From assembly GCF_026230105.1 (NCBI RefSeq), contig NC_079485.1:14082872-14146871 (forward strand): a stretch of 64,000 nucleotides of DNA. Reading direction: 5' to 3'. Source of the DNA: Diorhabda sublineata. Its lineage: Eukaryota > Arthropoda > Insecta > Coleoptera > Chrysomelidae. Below, piece after piece: positions 10,658-22,559 of the stretch (position 1 is the stretch's first letter; every line of letters begins with the position of its first letter). The position numbers were made by a program, and so were the translations under genes. The notes beneath the pieces were generated by a model. That model searched no databases. It saw only the letters and a program-made list of their open reading frames with translations, and was not told the DNA's origin.

Positions 10658-10722
<65 letters not shown>
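10658..10722. repeat. (TA)n microsatellite, 65 nt
   Basis: An uninterrupted alternating TA tract, self-complementary, about 165 nt upstream of the prospero start codon. Short frames encoding Ile-Tyr repeats across it on both strands are artefacts. Confidence 0.98.
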
Positions 10723-10724
<2 letters not shown>

Positions 10725-10725
<1 letters not shown>

Positions 10726-12540
10726 GACGGTCGTTTGCCGATCTGAATCCGACAACACATTCTTTTTCTATCTACTACGAATAAATCGGAAAAAGGTCAT
10801 ATTTAAATTTTTATTATTATTATATTAGTATTCCAACAAATTTTTCAAAACGAAATTTCATCCATTTTTAACAATGACGCATATAATTTATATAAATTTC
10901 GTACATCTCTTTATATTTGTCGAAAAACATTCTTCCTAGATTACGATATGTTTTCACGAGATAATATTTACGGAATAATACAGTAGAAAAAATACTTCGA
11001 ACTGAGTTTAATAAAAAAAAAAATGTGTAGAAAATATTTCTGTGGTTTCCATAAAAACAATATTTAGTGTGAATATTTTTTTTTATAATTATCTGATGGG
11101 AAAATCCCAAACATTGGTGAAAACAACGAAAAAAATAAACAAGCTTTTCAATGAAGCAAAACTCGAAAGAAGTTTTCAAATTAGATTCAAGGAATTAAAA
11201 TCTAACGCAAGTAAGGATAAAAAGGAGTCATGAATGAATCCTGGAGGGAGTAACTGAAGTATATGAAATATGTGAACACGTTTCATATACGGGGTACGGC
11301 GCAAAATCGTATTGGGTCACACTCTTAAATTTTTTTATGAAAGGAAGTATTTATTAATTACATGATGGTCCCTAAGAAAAAAGAAAGTGGAAAAACTATA
11401 TATTTCCTTATTTGCAGGAGATTTAAATACAGTGTAGTCTTTTTGTTTGGTCTTAAGGTCACCTAAATTGATTAAAATCGGGAATTGGTAAGTAACCTTG
11501 GTTTTGATCTGGCCCAATGCTTCATTTTTCCAAAGTCCGTCTAAAATTTAATGAAAATTCGTGGTATTTGCTGAGATTTTCTCTAGATCAATAGGCTGGT
11601 AGGCTTACAGGACTAAAAAATGCAATATAGTATGAAAATGTTTGTTACATGTCCATGTTTTAAATAAGTAAATTTTGGTACATAAAAAAATTTAATTACT
11701 ATCAATTTATAGTTTTGATTTCAATTAGTTTTAATTGAGTTTTGCTTTTATTTGCTTTTAGTACTTGTAAACAAAATATTTGAACTAACTAATTATTACA
11801 AAACACGAAGCTGAGGGGTAACTAATAATTTTGTATTTTTAGGTAAGGTTTTCCATTTTTTAACTCAAACAAAGCCATACTTTGCTTAGAAATAACATGT
11901 CTAAAGTCAAGGTTTGAATAATATAATAATTTGAGTAAAATTCAGCAAACAAACGTCACTGAGATCTGGGCTACTGCGCATCAACTGTCTAAACAGACCT
12001 ACCTGTACGTGAATTGTGAAGTATATGCCGAAAGTTTAACCTCTGAACTCTAAATTTCGTGATTATTAACTGTTGCGTGCTGTATTTTGGTTCGAAATTT
12101 TTATTTGAAACTTAATGTAGCTTCAGAAAATGTATAAATAAAAAATTTGAGGCTTCTTGTGTGACCTGGGGGGATGCTCCCCTCTCTAGGCGATCCTACT
12201 TACTAATCAAAAACTTTGTACGGTCATTTTAAATATTATTCCCATAAATGTACTTGAGCTAATACAAATTTTCGATCTTTCATAACCATAAGCTGTAGAG
12301 AATACTAGAAAAAGGTTTTGAGTAGTCAAAAACCCCCCAAAAAATTGGAAATTTTCTTATATTTTATTTAAAAAGGATTTTTCCTCGAGAAATTTTAGCG
12401 GAAATACGATTTTAAGTATTTCCATCTAGTAAGAAGGTCCAAGTGGTGTATTTTCAAAGTTTAGTTCATTCTATTGTGAATTCTAGTGTGATAAACGCTC
12501 TTTCTAAGGTTAATGAAAAAACATTAATATAAAATTGTTT
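10725..12540. other. Upstream non-coding sequence, no element recognised
   Basis: AT-rich with long A and T runs. A slightly GC-richer patch at about 11,950-12,060 (GAGATCTGGGCTACTGCGCA) has no readable protein motif on either strand. Several 60-100-codon frames have no family resemblance and unusual composition. Confidence 0.5.
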
Positions 12541-12544
12541 TAAA

Positions 12545-12830
12545 TCATTAACAGACAAAAATTTATATAAAAGTATCGATGATAGAGTTGAATTAGTCAG
12601 TAGCACGCTTGTTGTTGGGAAATCTACGTTTCATACAGTATTTAAAGCTCCAAGAAAACCAAAATTTCGAATAGAAGTTAAAACAGCATTTTATTATACC
12701 CGTTTTGTAGTTATAAGTCACCCTACCCCTGAGAAAATTAGAAGGAAAGTTGCTTTACATTAGTAGGTCATAAATGAATTTCCTCGCATCATATGCAACG
12801 AAAATAAGAAGGAATTATTGGTTTAAGACG
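12545..12830 (+). mobile_element. IS630/Tc1-superfamily transposase N-terminal fragment
   Basis: One plus-strand frame reads DRVELVSSTLVVGKSTFHTV and then, shortly after, PTPEKIRRKVALH. The VGKST helix-turn-helix motif followed by a basic linker and an IRRKV segment matches the N-terminal DNA-binding half of the transposase type found on the minus strand at 46-47.2 kb (MTGVGKSTVFKLLRRERW). No DDE core follows; stops appear after the segment. Confidence 0.5.
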
Positions 12831-12849
12831 AAGTTTGATATAAATAAAT

Positions 12850-14000
12850 TAATTCTTTCATATTTTTGGATATTGAAAAATATAACAACTAGAAAATATT
12901 AAATTGAAGGTGTATTTTTTTAATCATTAATTGTTGAAGAGAGAATGTATGTTTGGAAACAACACATATCCCTAGTGAACAAATATCGATTGCTTCAGCA
13001 AGAAAGTAACGACATATTCAGATATTAATAAGCATGTCTGTGAGGTATACAAAGTACGTACTTGAGCAGTCTGGTCTTTTGTTTTTACCCTCTAAGATGT
13101 GACGTATTCAATGGGGGCGAAGCGAGGCATATGCACAAACTTACGAACCTACCCAGCATTTTTTCTCTTGTTTCAAGAATACGACTTCCACACCTATTCT
13201 ACACTGTTATTATACATCTAGTGATTATTAAAGCAAAATGTTTCACAAGGATATTTACCAGAAGTAAATATCCACGGGAAAGATTTAGCAATAAATTTAA
13301 TACGAATCCTTTAAATGGACGTTATAAATATAATTGACTTCTTTCCGAAATAAAATTTATTTCTCATGGAGAAATGAAAGGAAAGAGTTTATTTCTAACA
13401 TCATTAGTGATGTCTCCTGTCGATTGTTTCTTAGAGGGTGACTATCTGGTAAAGAGCCACCCCATCGTGTAGGACTGTTACAGTAATTTCACTTCTTTAC
13501 ACATGCACCTCTCTCGGTGCCATATGCTATTGAAATTTACTGTACTTTACTCGAATTCTCACAATATTTTCACCATCTGTTACTGGATAGATAAAATTGA
13601 TGATTAGAAACGAAAAACAAAGCGAGCGATAACGTTTACTTGGGGGGACGTATGAAAAAAGTTCCTTCTAAACATTTAACGATTTTATCGTATATATTTT
13701 AAAATAACTTCTTTTGCATTAATTATTGTAGACAATTATGATTTATTATTGAGAGTCATTCTTTCATCAAACTACTTTGATTATATCATATTATTATTAT
13801 TATTAGTCTATTTCGTCCACTTTATTTTCTATTTATACAAAGTGAGTCATGAGGAACTTTACATACTTTAACCATATGTAGAGCACTGGCTACTAAAAAG
13901 TGTAAAATTCTCTTCTCTATTAATTTACTTGTGGAATATAGCATAAATTTTAATTAGCGTCAGGTGGTATCTTCAGATATAATAGCACATTACTCAATAA
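12850..14000. other. Non-coding stretch, no element recognised
   Basis: Mostly AT-rich. A less AT-rich segment at about 13,390-13,540 (ATGTCTCCTGTCGATTG, AAAGAGCCACCCCATCG) carries no readable domain and could be host regulatory sequence or an unknown repeat. Confidence 0.4.
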
Positions 14001-14019
14001 GTTGTGTAACTAATTGAGA

Positions 14020-14650
14020 ATGAAATTTTTTTGCCAAAATTCGATTTTATTCATCAATGTAATCTCCTGTAGCTATACAATCATTCCAACGCTTCTCTCA
14101 CTTATTGATGCCGTGCTGGTAGAAGAATTTGTGCTTTGTTTCAAAATAGGCGTTGTTGTTCTTGATCGACTGTGAGTAAGTGAGTAAATGCGGTACCATT
14201 TAGCTCCTTCATGGTCAAATGTTCATACATAATTGTAAATACACTACCTTCTGATATCTTTAGGCATCAGCTATCTCCTGCAATTTGAATTTACGATTAG
14301 ATATAGGTAACCAATTTGTGGACTTTTTTTGATATTTTCTGGAGTAACCACCTTAATTGGACGACCAGAGCGTTCATTCATGCATTCATGGTTCTTTTCG
14401 ATTGAGCAGAGTTCGGATAAAACTTTTGAGACCATTGCTGAGCTTGTACAGTAGCAATGACCAATTGAGCACCAATTGAAACGATTGTTACGAAAATGAT
14501 AAAAGTAGCTTCATTTAAATGGCTGCCACTTTTTTCTGACTAATGGAAATGTCATGACGATTCGATTGAAGTCATGAAAACATTTCTTAAAAATATGACA
14601 TCTGCACAACTTTCACAATAATCCAAATGAAACAAAAGTTGTTAGAAATG
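14020..14650 (-). mobile_element. Internally deleted mariner (N-terminal and C-terminal ends joined)
   Basis: The minus strand reads RSGRPIKVVTPENIKK at about 14,370-14,320 (the hinge between the two DNA-binding domains of many mariners). Near 14,220-14,180 come LTMKELNGTAF and LTVDQEQQRLF, then the C-terminal EKRWNDCIATGDYIDE ending at about 14,035. The DDE catalytic core between them is missing. A C-terminus of the same lineage (HGIDKLEKRWNDCIAL) lies on the plus strand near 56.3 kb. This is a non-autonomous deletion derivative. Confidence 0.7.
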
Positions 14651-14659
14651 TTTATTTGG

Positions 14660-16285
14660 TGTTGCCAGTTATATGAGCTCTAATCCTATCTCTGATTGTA
14701 CACAACCATTTGTTTCCAAGAAGTTATTTGAGGGAATCAGAAAACAGCAAACACATATTCATATATACACCTTAACAGAATGTTAAATTGTCGGAACATC
14801 CACCATACAGCCCTGATTTTCGTTCTGGTCACGAACAACAATATTTAGAAGCATAATGACCTAAATTTCTTCATGGTTTATTCTTGAATTGTTTTAAAAG
14901 TATGATGTAGATGATTATAAACCTTTTTGGATAACAAAAAATTCCAAGTAATAAACTATCTGTAAAATTTCATCCAAATCTACTATCCAAATATATTATC
15001 TCGTACTCCTTGTACTATTTCAACGTATTTTACATGTTTCGAGAAAAATTTTCTCACGAGAAAGGCACTAAGGGTACGTCTTTAAGTAACTTTTTCCTCA
15101 ACCCTCTTTGTTACTTCAATATTGACCTTGACTCAGAGCCGTACCAAAAATTTGAAAATAGCACGAGAAAAGTGGAATTTAACTGTTTAAATATGTTTAA
15201 ATAACTAGACAATTTGTACTCAGTTACTTACAAAACTAATTATATTGATTACGTGATATCCATGACTACAATTTGTTCAATTGTATGAGTTGATTTTTAA
15301 AAACTTTTATGGTTCTACAAGCCGGTTCTGTTTGCACCTTGCAAAGTAAAATTCAGTTTTGTAGGTAGGACATTAAAAGAAACCGGCGTATCAACAATCC
15401 AATCAGTGCAAGGTCTTCTTTTGAAAAATACTGACAAGAGGTTAAGCAGGTATTGCAAGCCCGATCTAGATACTAATACTACTAGATACAAATGTAGAGT
15501 AGGAGACATTCAATATTGAAAGTTTGTTTTATAACGAATTTTCAACTATTAATTTTATATATTTTTTAAAAATCAGATCAAATTTTGTTTTTTTTTGTAT
15601 TAAACATTAACAGTGAATTACCGAAAAGTAATATAAAGTATAAATGGTGGAGCTCTTCCATCTCCCACTATCTTCTTCTATCAATAGAAATCAAACATAA
15701 CCATAAATTCTATTGTCTTCTTCACAAGATCTAACTTAACTACAAGACATACGTAGTAGTTAACAGTACTAATCGTAAAAAGAGATAACGATATATTTGG
15801 CGGAAAGTGATTAACTGACTGTATTGAGAGTTGAGTTTGACGTGAGCTTTGTTTACTTTGTTTTTTTTAGCGAGTTTTTGGATTTAACGTGTATTTATTA
15901 TATCAATAACTAATTTGATTTTTATTCAATTTCATATCGTAATAGTATACTCTCAAAAAGTTATATCCAGAGAATAACTGGAAATTAATTTAAATGATTT
16001 GAGATGCAAAAAAAAATAATTTCGGACCTTTTCAACTTCTTTAATGTATTCATTTACTATTAGACTAAAGTTAACATCTAGTAAAAGTTATTTCTATTTA
16101 TATTACATATTTCAGTGAGTGGCATCTGCCCTGGAAATATCAATAAAAACGATATGTGCCGTTACAAAAAAGGAAGAAGAATAATAAAAATTTCTCAAGA
16201 CCTTTTAGTCGGATATCTCGATTAAAACTAACCATATGTGCTTAAATTTTATTTCTGACGTCTGTATTGGATATTTTTATTTCTG
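14660..16285. other. Non-coding stretch with no confident element
   Basis: AT-rich. A minus-strand open frame at 15,315-15,509 has no recognisable domain; the less AT-rich patch at about 15,320-15,480 might be a retroelement scrap but no motif supports that. Confidence 0.4.
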
Positions 16286-16292
16286 TGTTACC

Positions 16293-16323
16293 CTGATGAG
16301 GCTAATATATTTACCGAAACGTT
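16293..16323 (+). ncRNA. Hammerhead-ribozyme-like core motif
   Basis: CTGATGAG (16293-16300), a potential stem II, GAAAC (16316-16320) and GTT (16321-16323) occur in the order and spacing of the hammerhead core: CUGAUGA, stem II, GAAA, then a UH cleavage site. Stem II can form as GG-UAA pairing with UUA-CC around a 5-nt loop with one bulged C. Short-stem-III hammerheads of this form are known from Penelope-like elements, and Penelope sequences occur in this window. Against it, stem I pairing between the bases before CTGATGA and those after GTT is poor, and no Penelope ORF is visible adjacent. Possibly a degenerate copy or chance. Confidence 0.35.
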
Positions 16324-16504
16324 GATTTTCAGGATGATTAGGAATCTTCTATTCAAGGCTAATAGCATACCAAAAAGAAAACTTTTCATATAAATCTGTT
16401 CACAAATATTAATTTTAATTGTTGGTAGGCTTAAGTTTTTCTTAAAACTTGGTGCAATCATAACTGAGAAGATTAATTTTTAAGATGTAAACTTTATGTA
16501 GAAT

Positions 16505-16720
16505 GAAATTAAATGTTCAAAATGACCACCATCCACTTATTGACAATAACCGAGGCGATTTTGGAGTTCTCGTACATTTTGTATGACCTCGAGGGTTATT
16601 TTGGTAATTTCTTCCGTGAAACTAGACAAAATATTGAAACACCAGGTAGAAATGATCAATTTACTGATAAAAAAAATTAGATGTACTTCTAGAGATTGAG
16701 GAAAATCCGCATAAGACAAT
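16505..16720 (-). mobile_element. Tc1/mariner-superfamily transposase C-terminal fragment
   Basis: The minus strand around 16,620-16,540 reads FTEEITKITLEVIQNVREL then QNRLGYCQ, the C-terminal helix of the same transposase type as the adjacent plus-strand fragment (its WPARSPDL-type third motif is followed by RITEEIN). The two pieces point away from each other, so they are either two insertions or one element with its 3' end inverted. Confidence 0.65.
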
Positions 16721-16744
16721 GATCTATTTTGAGTTTTTCACAAA

Positions 16745-17190
16745 GAAAAAAACCACCCTTACAAAGTTCAGGAGTTAAATGAAGATGATCCTGATCGAAA
16801 GCAACAATTCTGTGAATTGATGCTGGATAGAATGAACGCAGATTTGCAATTCATAAACAAAATAGTTTTTTGATGAAGCGATGTTTGATTTAAACGGAAC
16901 GGTCAACAAACAGAACTCTAGATATTGGAACAGAGGAAATCCTCACTGGATGTGTGAGTCTCAGACTCGATATCCTAAAAAAGTGCAAGCTACACCACAT
17001 TTTGCACGAGGTTTTTCCCAATAGGTGGATTGGAAGACGTAAAACAATCGAATGGCCGGCTAGATCCCGCGATTTGACTCATCTCGATTACTTATTATGG
17101 GATTATTTGGAAGTATATTTCAATAAACCAAACAATATTACTGATTTAAAAGTTAGGATAACGGAAGAAATTAACAAAATGTATTAATGG
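16745..17190 (+). mobile_element. Tc1/mariner-superfamily transposase fragment (PNRWIGRR...WPARS type)
   Basis: Starting at 16,760 the plus strand reads YKVQELNEDDPDRKQQFCEL. A frameshift leads into FDEAMFDLNGTVNKQNSRYW (first catalytic Asp in DEA) and NPHWM. Then come FPNRWIGRRKTIEWPARSRD and LDYLLWDYLEVYFNKP (third motif region) and VRITEEINKMY. The second catalytic motif (Q[DN]GAPAHY) is missing, replaced by a frame change near 16,960. A relative lies on the minus strand at 23.2-23.6 kb. Dead. Confidence 0.8.
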
Positions 17191-17194
17191 CGAA

Positions 17195-18160
17195 ATGTTA
17201 TTTGCAACAACGAATCAAACAATTTCTATACCTAAAACACCCTTGGATCACTTCTAAACTTCTAGACCTCCCTTAATTGCCTTTCCATCGCTATTAGGTG
17301 GAACCCAACCTCGTCGATCGTTTTCCTATAATCTTTTGAATCACTCTACCCAAATCCAACTCAATTTTAGTTCTGCAGAGGGAAATATTCCTATATCAGG
17401 ACCAAACTTAAAATATTCCCTATCGCAAATAAATAATGATTCCATCTCATTCACAAATAACCGAACGAACCTCTGAATCTGTGTTTGGATGAAATTGGGG
17501 TAGTTAGATATAAAATATTCAGTATTTCTATTAATATTACAAGTTCTTTATGTATTTATAAAAATGATGAAAGCTTTGACAACAGCGTAAACGATACCAC
17601 AATGTCAAAGTGTGAAGAAAATTTATAAAAATCGTACAAGTCGTTTTAAAAATAATTGAGAATTTCCATCCTACTTCGATTATATAAGAATCTTTTACAA
17701 GTTAACAAAATTCATTAAATTCCCTAAAAGATTTGCCTCGTTGTAATTTCTTCATAACATTTCGAATAGACAGAAGGCACTCATACCCTACATAATGACT
17801 TCGACCGCGTTGGTATCCTGTCTTTGTCAAACTATAGTTGTGATTATCGCCTTATTTCATTCCCTAGCTTCCTCATTATGCACTTCCTTTACACTGATTC
17901 CTCTCAACAAGGGTTTACTTTGATTTGTGCCTTTCTCATACAAACGAATCAGGATATTGAATAATTACTACTAATATATCACGTAATTAAATTATTAAAA
18001 CAAACAGATTCTTGTAGAAAAACACCGTCTATAATATAAAAAAAAAGTTTGTAAATGGATTTAAAAAAATTTGTATTTATTTTCAACTGATTTATTATAC
18101 GGGGTAGAGTTTCACGGAAAACAGAAAATTTCTTTATAATAATGTTAGATTTAATATTAA
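17195..18160. other. Non-coding stretch, no element recognised
   Basis: A C-rich, relatively balanced segment at about 17,220-17,480 (CACCCTTGGATCACTTC, CCAACCTCGTCGATCG) gives way to AT-rich DNA. No frame resembles a known protein. Confidence 0.4.
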
Positions 18161-18164
18161 AAGA

Positions 18165-19235
18165 TTATTACCAAATATTTCTCAATAAATTATTGTTGTT
18201 TTTGATGTATGCAACATGCAGGAATTGAAAATTATTATTAGAACTCAACTCGTTTATAGAGTAGAAGGCACTTTCCAGTAAATTTTTCTTCAAATTCTTG
18301 CGAAATTTGGGAAAAGATGTTATAGATTTGTATTCAAATGGTAAATGATTTTGCATTTTTTTGCATTGTACAGCATTGAGCATTTAACTAATTTTGAACG
18401 TGGAGTAGATAGATAACGGTCGGGCTCCGCGTTCTAAGTAACCGTGCACGACCTTTCTGAAATTGGAGAAGCGTGTTTACGAATTCAAAGATAAATGAGG
18501 AAGGAAGAGTCAGAATTTTTAATCTTATAAAGGAGTTCCTGTAGTGATCCGTGCTGTTTAGTCCGAGTAAATAACTAACAGCTCTCTTTTGTAGTTTGAA
18601 GATTCACTAAAATTGAGACATAAAGGCATAAAAAACTGTTAAGGAGGTGCATAAGTTCAGTTCTTTGGAAACTGATCTCAAATCAAAACAGGAAGAACTT
18701 AATTTTTTTGTTAAGGCAGCAATATGTAGGAAGGAATTGTCCAGCCCTAAGAATTTTAAAGATTCAATTAGAATTGCACCATGATTTAATGGTGGTCATG
18801 GACCTATGAAGTGGCGTGAGATCAGGGTTGTTCCAATAGAAACTAGTATCGTCTGCAAATAGACTTGACACTGATGTCTAGATAGTCGATGTCGTTTATA
18901 AACAGAAGAAACACAATGGAGCCTAGTACTGAACCTTGAGGCACTCCACATTCTATTGACTTGCAAGAAGACATCGTTGTAACAACCCTTACAAGCTGAC
19001 TTCTGTTGGTAAGGTACGACTTAAACCAAGCGAAATTTATGAATTAAAATATTATTATTAACACAATCGTAAGCCTTAGAGAAATCACAGAAAGTTGTTG
19101 GAGTGGACTCAAGGTTGTTTAGGCTAGATTTGACATTATTTAGGAGGAAGAATATACCATAATTTGTGCATTGGTTCATGATTAAAGCGTCTTTTTGACC
19201 AATCTTTCTAGGATCTTAGATAACGTGGTAGGGAT
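18165..19235 (-). mobile_element. LINE fragment: reverse transcriptase palm and C-terminal region
   Basis: At about 19,050-18,870 the minus strand reads FAWFKSYLTNRSQLVRV, then CGVPQGSVLGSIVFLLFIND and DIDYLDI. This is the conserved GVPQGSVLGP block of reverse transcriptase in Jockey/CR1-type non-LTR retrotransposons. The YADD box is deleted or decayed (SICRRY remains). The distal end at 18,383-18,168 reads NHLPFEYKSITSFPKFRKNL then LLESAFYSINEL, matching the tail of such ORF2 proteins (LPxxIKx...FKxxLKxYLLxxxFYSLxE). Many stops; a truncated dead copy. Confidence 0.85.
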
Positions 19236-19239
19236 GATA

Positions 19240-20470
19240 ATAAAATAAAACCAATAAAATTTTAATATTAAACTTAACTAAAAAAATGGAAATCTGATAA
19301 AAAACTGATTAAATGGCAACATTGATTTTTTATACAAAAAAAGTGGCAATAAAAGGCAAGAGGTTAAGAATTGTATGTAGTGTTGGTTCCAACTTCGTTT
19401 TAATGTTGGGTACGCGGATCAAAAATTATTGACTTTCCACTGCCAACTTTCCAATGCCTAGAAGCAAAACATTCGTCGAATGACATTCGCACTACGACCA
19501 CACGATGCGTTCAATCATACCAGCGCCCAACGTTGAAAGTATCGAACGGATCATGTGGTACCCGCTTAATATGCACACGAAGCGATTGGAAATTCGAAGA
19601 ATGTAAATTCTAGTTAATGGCGGGCAGTTTTCACTGAAACAAATTACTTCGATTTATAGTGTAGAACAAAATTAGCGTATTAATGTTATTGAAATAAATT
19701 TATTTTTAGTAAGAATAATAAACTGAAATTTTCAAATATTGGAAATGACTTTTGTGTAGAAATGACCTAATTCATCTTTCCCGTTAAAACAAAAACATCT
19801 GCAGTTTATCATCTAAACATTATTACTATATTAACCCCCATAAAGCACCACCTGATATTTTTTTTCTTAATAATTAAGAGTGTATCAACTATGGGAACAA
19901 TACCTATGTGTTCACCTCGCATGACGAGCAGGAAATACTCATACGTTCACGATTTACAGGAAGTTCATCTTCGAAAGGGCCATATGCCACCACCGTAAGC
20001 TCTACGAGCCTTGGCTTTTAGTAATCAAATTATAGATCTCTCACACCTGTGAGGGCAATTAATTATGGGTGTTGGTATTTTCAAAAGGATATAATGCGAT
20101 AATGAACACTAGAATTTAATTTTTTTGAGAATAGTTTACACAGAAATCGTTCGTTTGAGAAAAAATTACGAGGAAGAGTTGCTAAGACTGAATTTCTAGC
20201 CACAATGCCAATTTGGTTGAGGTCATATAAGCACGAAGTTTTCTAGATTTCTATACTCGAAAAAAATTTTTAAAAAAATCACGAAATGTTGTTTGGCAAT
20301 CGGTAGTTTTTGGAAAGCGTGACTATTTTATATAAGTATAAATCATAAAAGCAAATTTGTGGAAACTTACGTAAATTTGGGTGAAAGAGCCGAGACGGAA
20401 GAGAAGCCTAAACAAAGGGTTTGTTGGGGCAAATAGAGGCCAAAGAAGTCCAATGTGAGTTATTTATGTG
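19240..20470. other. Non-coding stretch, no confident element
   Basis: A segment at about 19,380-19,640 has balanced composition and short internal inverted similarities (TGTTGGGTACGCGG versus CAACGTTGAAAG) but no protein motif; it may be an unclassified repeat. The remainder is AT-rich. Confidence 0.35.
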
Positions 20471-20670
20471 GACTCAATCTGTAACTGCATTGACCACTTA
20501 ATTTGCTCTATTATCCGGATTTGGCCCCGAGTGACTATTTTTACTTCCAAACCTGAACAAATAACTAGGCGGAGATAGATTTAACTCCACAGATGTTAAT
20601 TTTTTTTAACAAAAAGTCGAAAAAACTTATTTTTTATTTAGGGAAACGCTGGACGACGAAAAATAATGGT
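20470..20670 (+). mobile_element. mariner transposase fragment
   Basis: The plus strand reads LLYYPDLAPSDYFYFQT, a stop, then a frame resembling LGGDRF at about 20,500-20,580. This is the third catalytic Asp motif and the start of the C-terminal domain of a mariner. Upstream sequence from about 20,130 may belong to the same decayed copy but carries no readable motif. Confidence 0.65.
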
Positions 20671-21009
20671 TATTTATATAACTTTTGACGACGAATGTGA
20701 ATATTATCTCATGCGTCGAAAAAAGGCCTTTATACACGAATTGCGCACAATATTTTTTCTACTAGCAAGTACAAAAGTTTAATGATATTTTTTCTCATAA
20801 CATACATCATATATTTATTGATATTTTTTAAATTTTTTATTTCTTAGACCTTTTGATATGTTTATGTTTCTAAATGTTCTCAATTTTGAGGTTTTCTGAT
20901 TTAAAATTAGTTTTTTTAATAATTTTTAAAAAAGCAAAAACTACATTGAAAGAAAGAGTATTAACAGGTACTAAAATAAATTAAAAAACAAAACAGATTC
21001 ATCAAAACA

Positions 21010-21420
21010 TTTTTCCTTACCATATGTACAAGGACTTTCCCAACAATTATGGAATTATTTCAAAAAATTAAAATCCAAAACAGCAAAAAATGAAAGAAGT
21101 AATATTATATATCAAGTGCCTTGTACAAATTGTGATGCTGTCTATATAGGGCAGACATCTCAGTATTTAGAAAATAGACTAAAAGATCATCAATACGATA
21201 AACAAATTAAACTGCGTGAACGAACCACGAAATATCAAAAAAATATAAATTCAATTATAAGATTCAAAGATTCAACGGAATATAATACACGAAGAAGGAA
21301 ATTTTTAGAAATGGTTCTCATTGATAAGAACGAAAAAATTATAAATGATAAAAAAACCTGAATAATTTAAGTGGAATTTAGAGCACTATTTTATAAATTC
21401 TAATAAAACTACAAATAATT
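21010..21420 (+). mobile_element. Penelope-like element, C-terminal GIY-YIG endonuclease
   Basis: The plus strand reads SLPYVQGLSQQLWNYFKKLK from about 21,012 and then IIYQVPCTNCDAVYIGQTSQ with YLENRLKDHQYDK. This is the linker and the GIY-YIG endonuclease of Penelope elements; here the motif appears as VYIG with the conserved CxxC-like PCTNC upstream and the catalytic Arg in NRLKDHQ. The frame stays open to a stop at 21,361, ending in KIINDKKT. No reverse transcriptase is found upstream, so the copy is 5'-truncated, as is usual for this class. The same linker and endonuclease segments occur in the inverted arms at 25.8-28.5 kb. Confidence 0.88.
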
Positions 21421-21424
21421 TAAT

Positions 21425-22555
21425 ATTTGACATGTAAGGAAAAATTAATTTTTCTTATTAGAACAAATTTCTAGTTTAATTAAATACGCAAATTGCCTGT
21501 GTTGATATCATAATTTCATAAAGACTTGAAGAAAAGTCTGAACTTCAAATATTATCCATCTTTTAAAAATTATCAAAAAAAACTAATTTTAAAACAGAAG
21601 AGACCTAAAATCAAAAACATTTAGAAACATAAATTTATTAATATTTTGATTATTTGAAATTAACAAAACAACAGACGAAGTTGTATTATTAATTGAATTT
21701 GAGCCTGGCGGAGACCTTAATTACACATTTTTTACGCACTACTGCTTAAAGTATGTTTTTTACGGACGGTACCTACGAGAAAAAAATGATTTTTTATCGA
21801 CCTAACCTTTATTATAATCAAAAAGTGACTTTTTCTCTTCCAAATGTATTCAAAATCATGTTAATTGATTGACATGTTACTGATATAAAAATTTTTAGGG
21901 GTAATTCAATTATTATCGTTTCGTGTTGCAAATCGTGGGTTTATTCGATTCCTTAAATGAATAAAGTCTCAAAAAAGCTAATAGCTAGTTACCGAACCTG
22001 TCATTTCACCTACATTTCACTTGAATCGTTACTTTTATGGGGTCCTTTCTAACTCATAATTTTCTTGTATTCCACATCTTTAAAACGTGTAATCTAGGAA
22101 AAAAAGTCCCGCATTTTCATTAAGCTTTTATAGAGAAAATTTTTTAGCAAATCCATCGGCTTATTACCATACGTGGTCATTATTTTTCGAACCATGATTG
22201 GAAGCGAATTAAGTATAAGAAATGTTGTTAATATTCATATGATAGTTAGTGCAACTGTATAGTTAGTGTACGTTATCGAAATTGACCTTCAATTTGAATG
22301 AATCGTGATTACGAAGCTCAATCTCGGGCTACTTCCTCTTATCATATGAACTAAAAATACTATTTCGACATTAAATATTCGAGTTGATTACAAACGCTCA
22401 ACAGATTTATAGAAAATCCAATATGTGATAAAACATACTGAATATTCCACAGTATTAATTATTCCTCTGTATAAATCAACTTCAATATGTGTTCTGGCTT
22501 CAAAAAGGTTGAATCTTCGTTCCTTCAGGTTCCTTGTCTAAAGCATCTCTGATGT
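21425..22555. other. Non-coding stretch, no element recognised
   Basis: Uniformly AT-rich with scattered homopolymers. Nothing legible on either strand. Confidence 0.45.
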
Positions 22556-22559
22556 ATGT

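Noticed and set aside
10447..10828. Open frames of about 105 codons on both strands with Ile-Tyr repeats
   Set aside because: They are translations of the TA microsatellite and the prospero leader, with no protein character outside the repeat.
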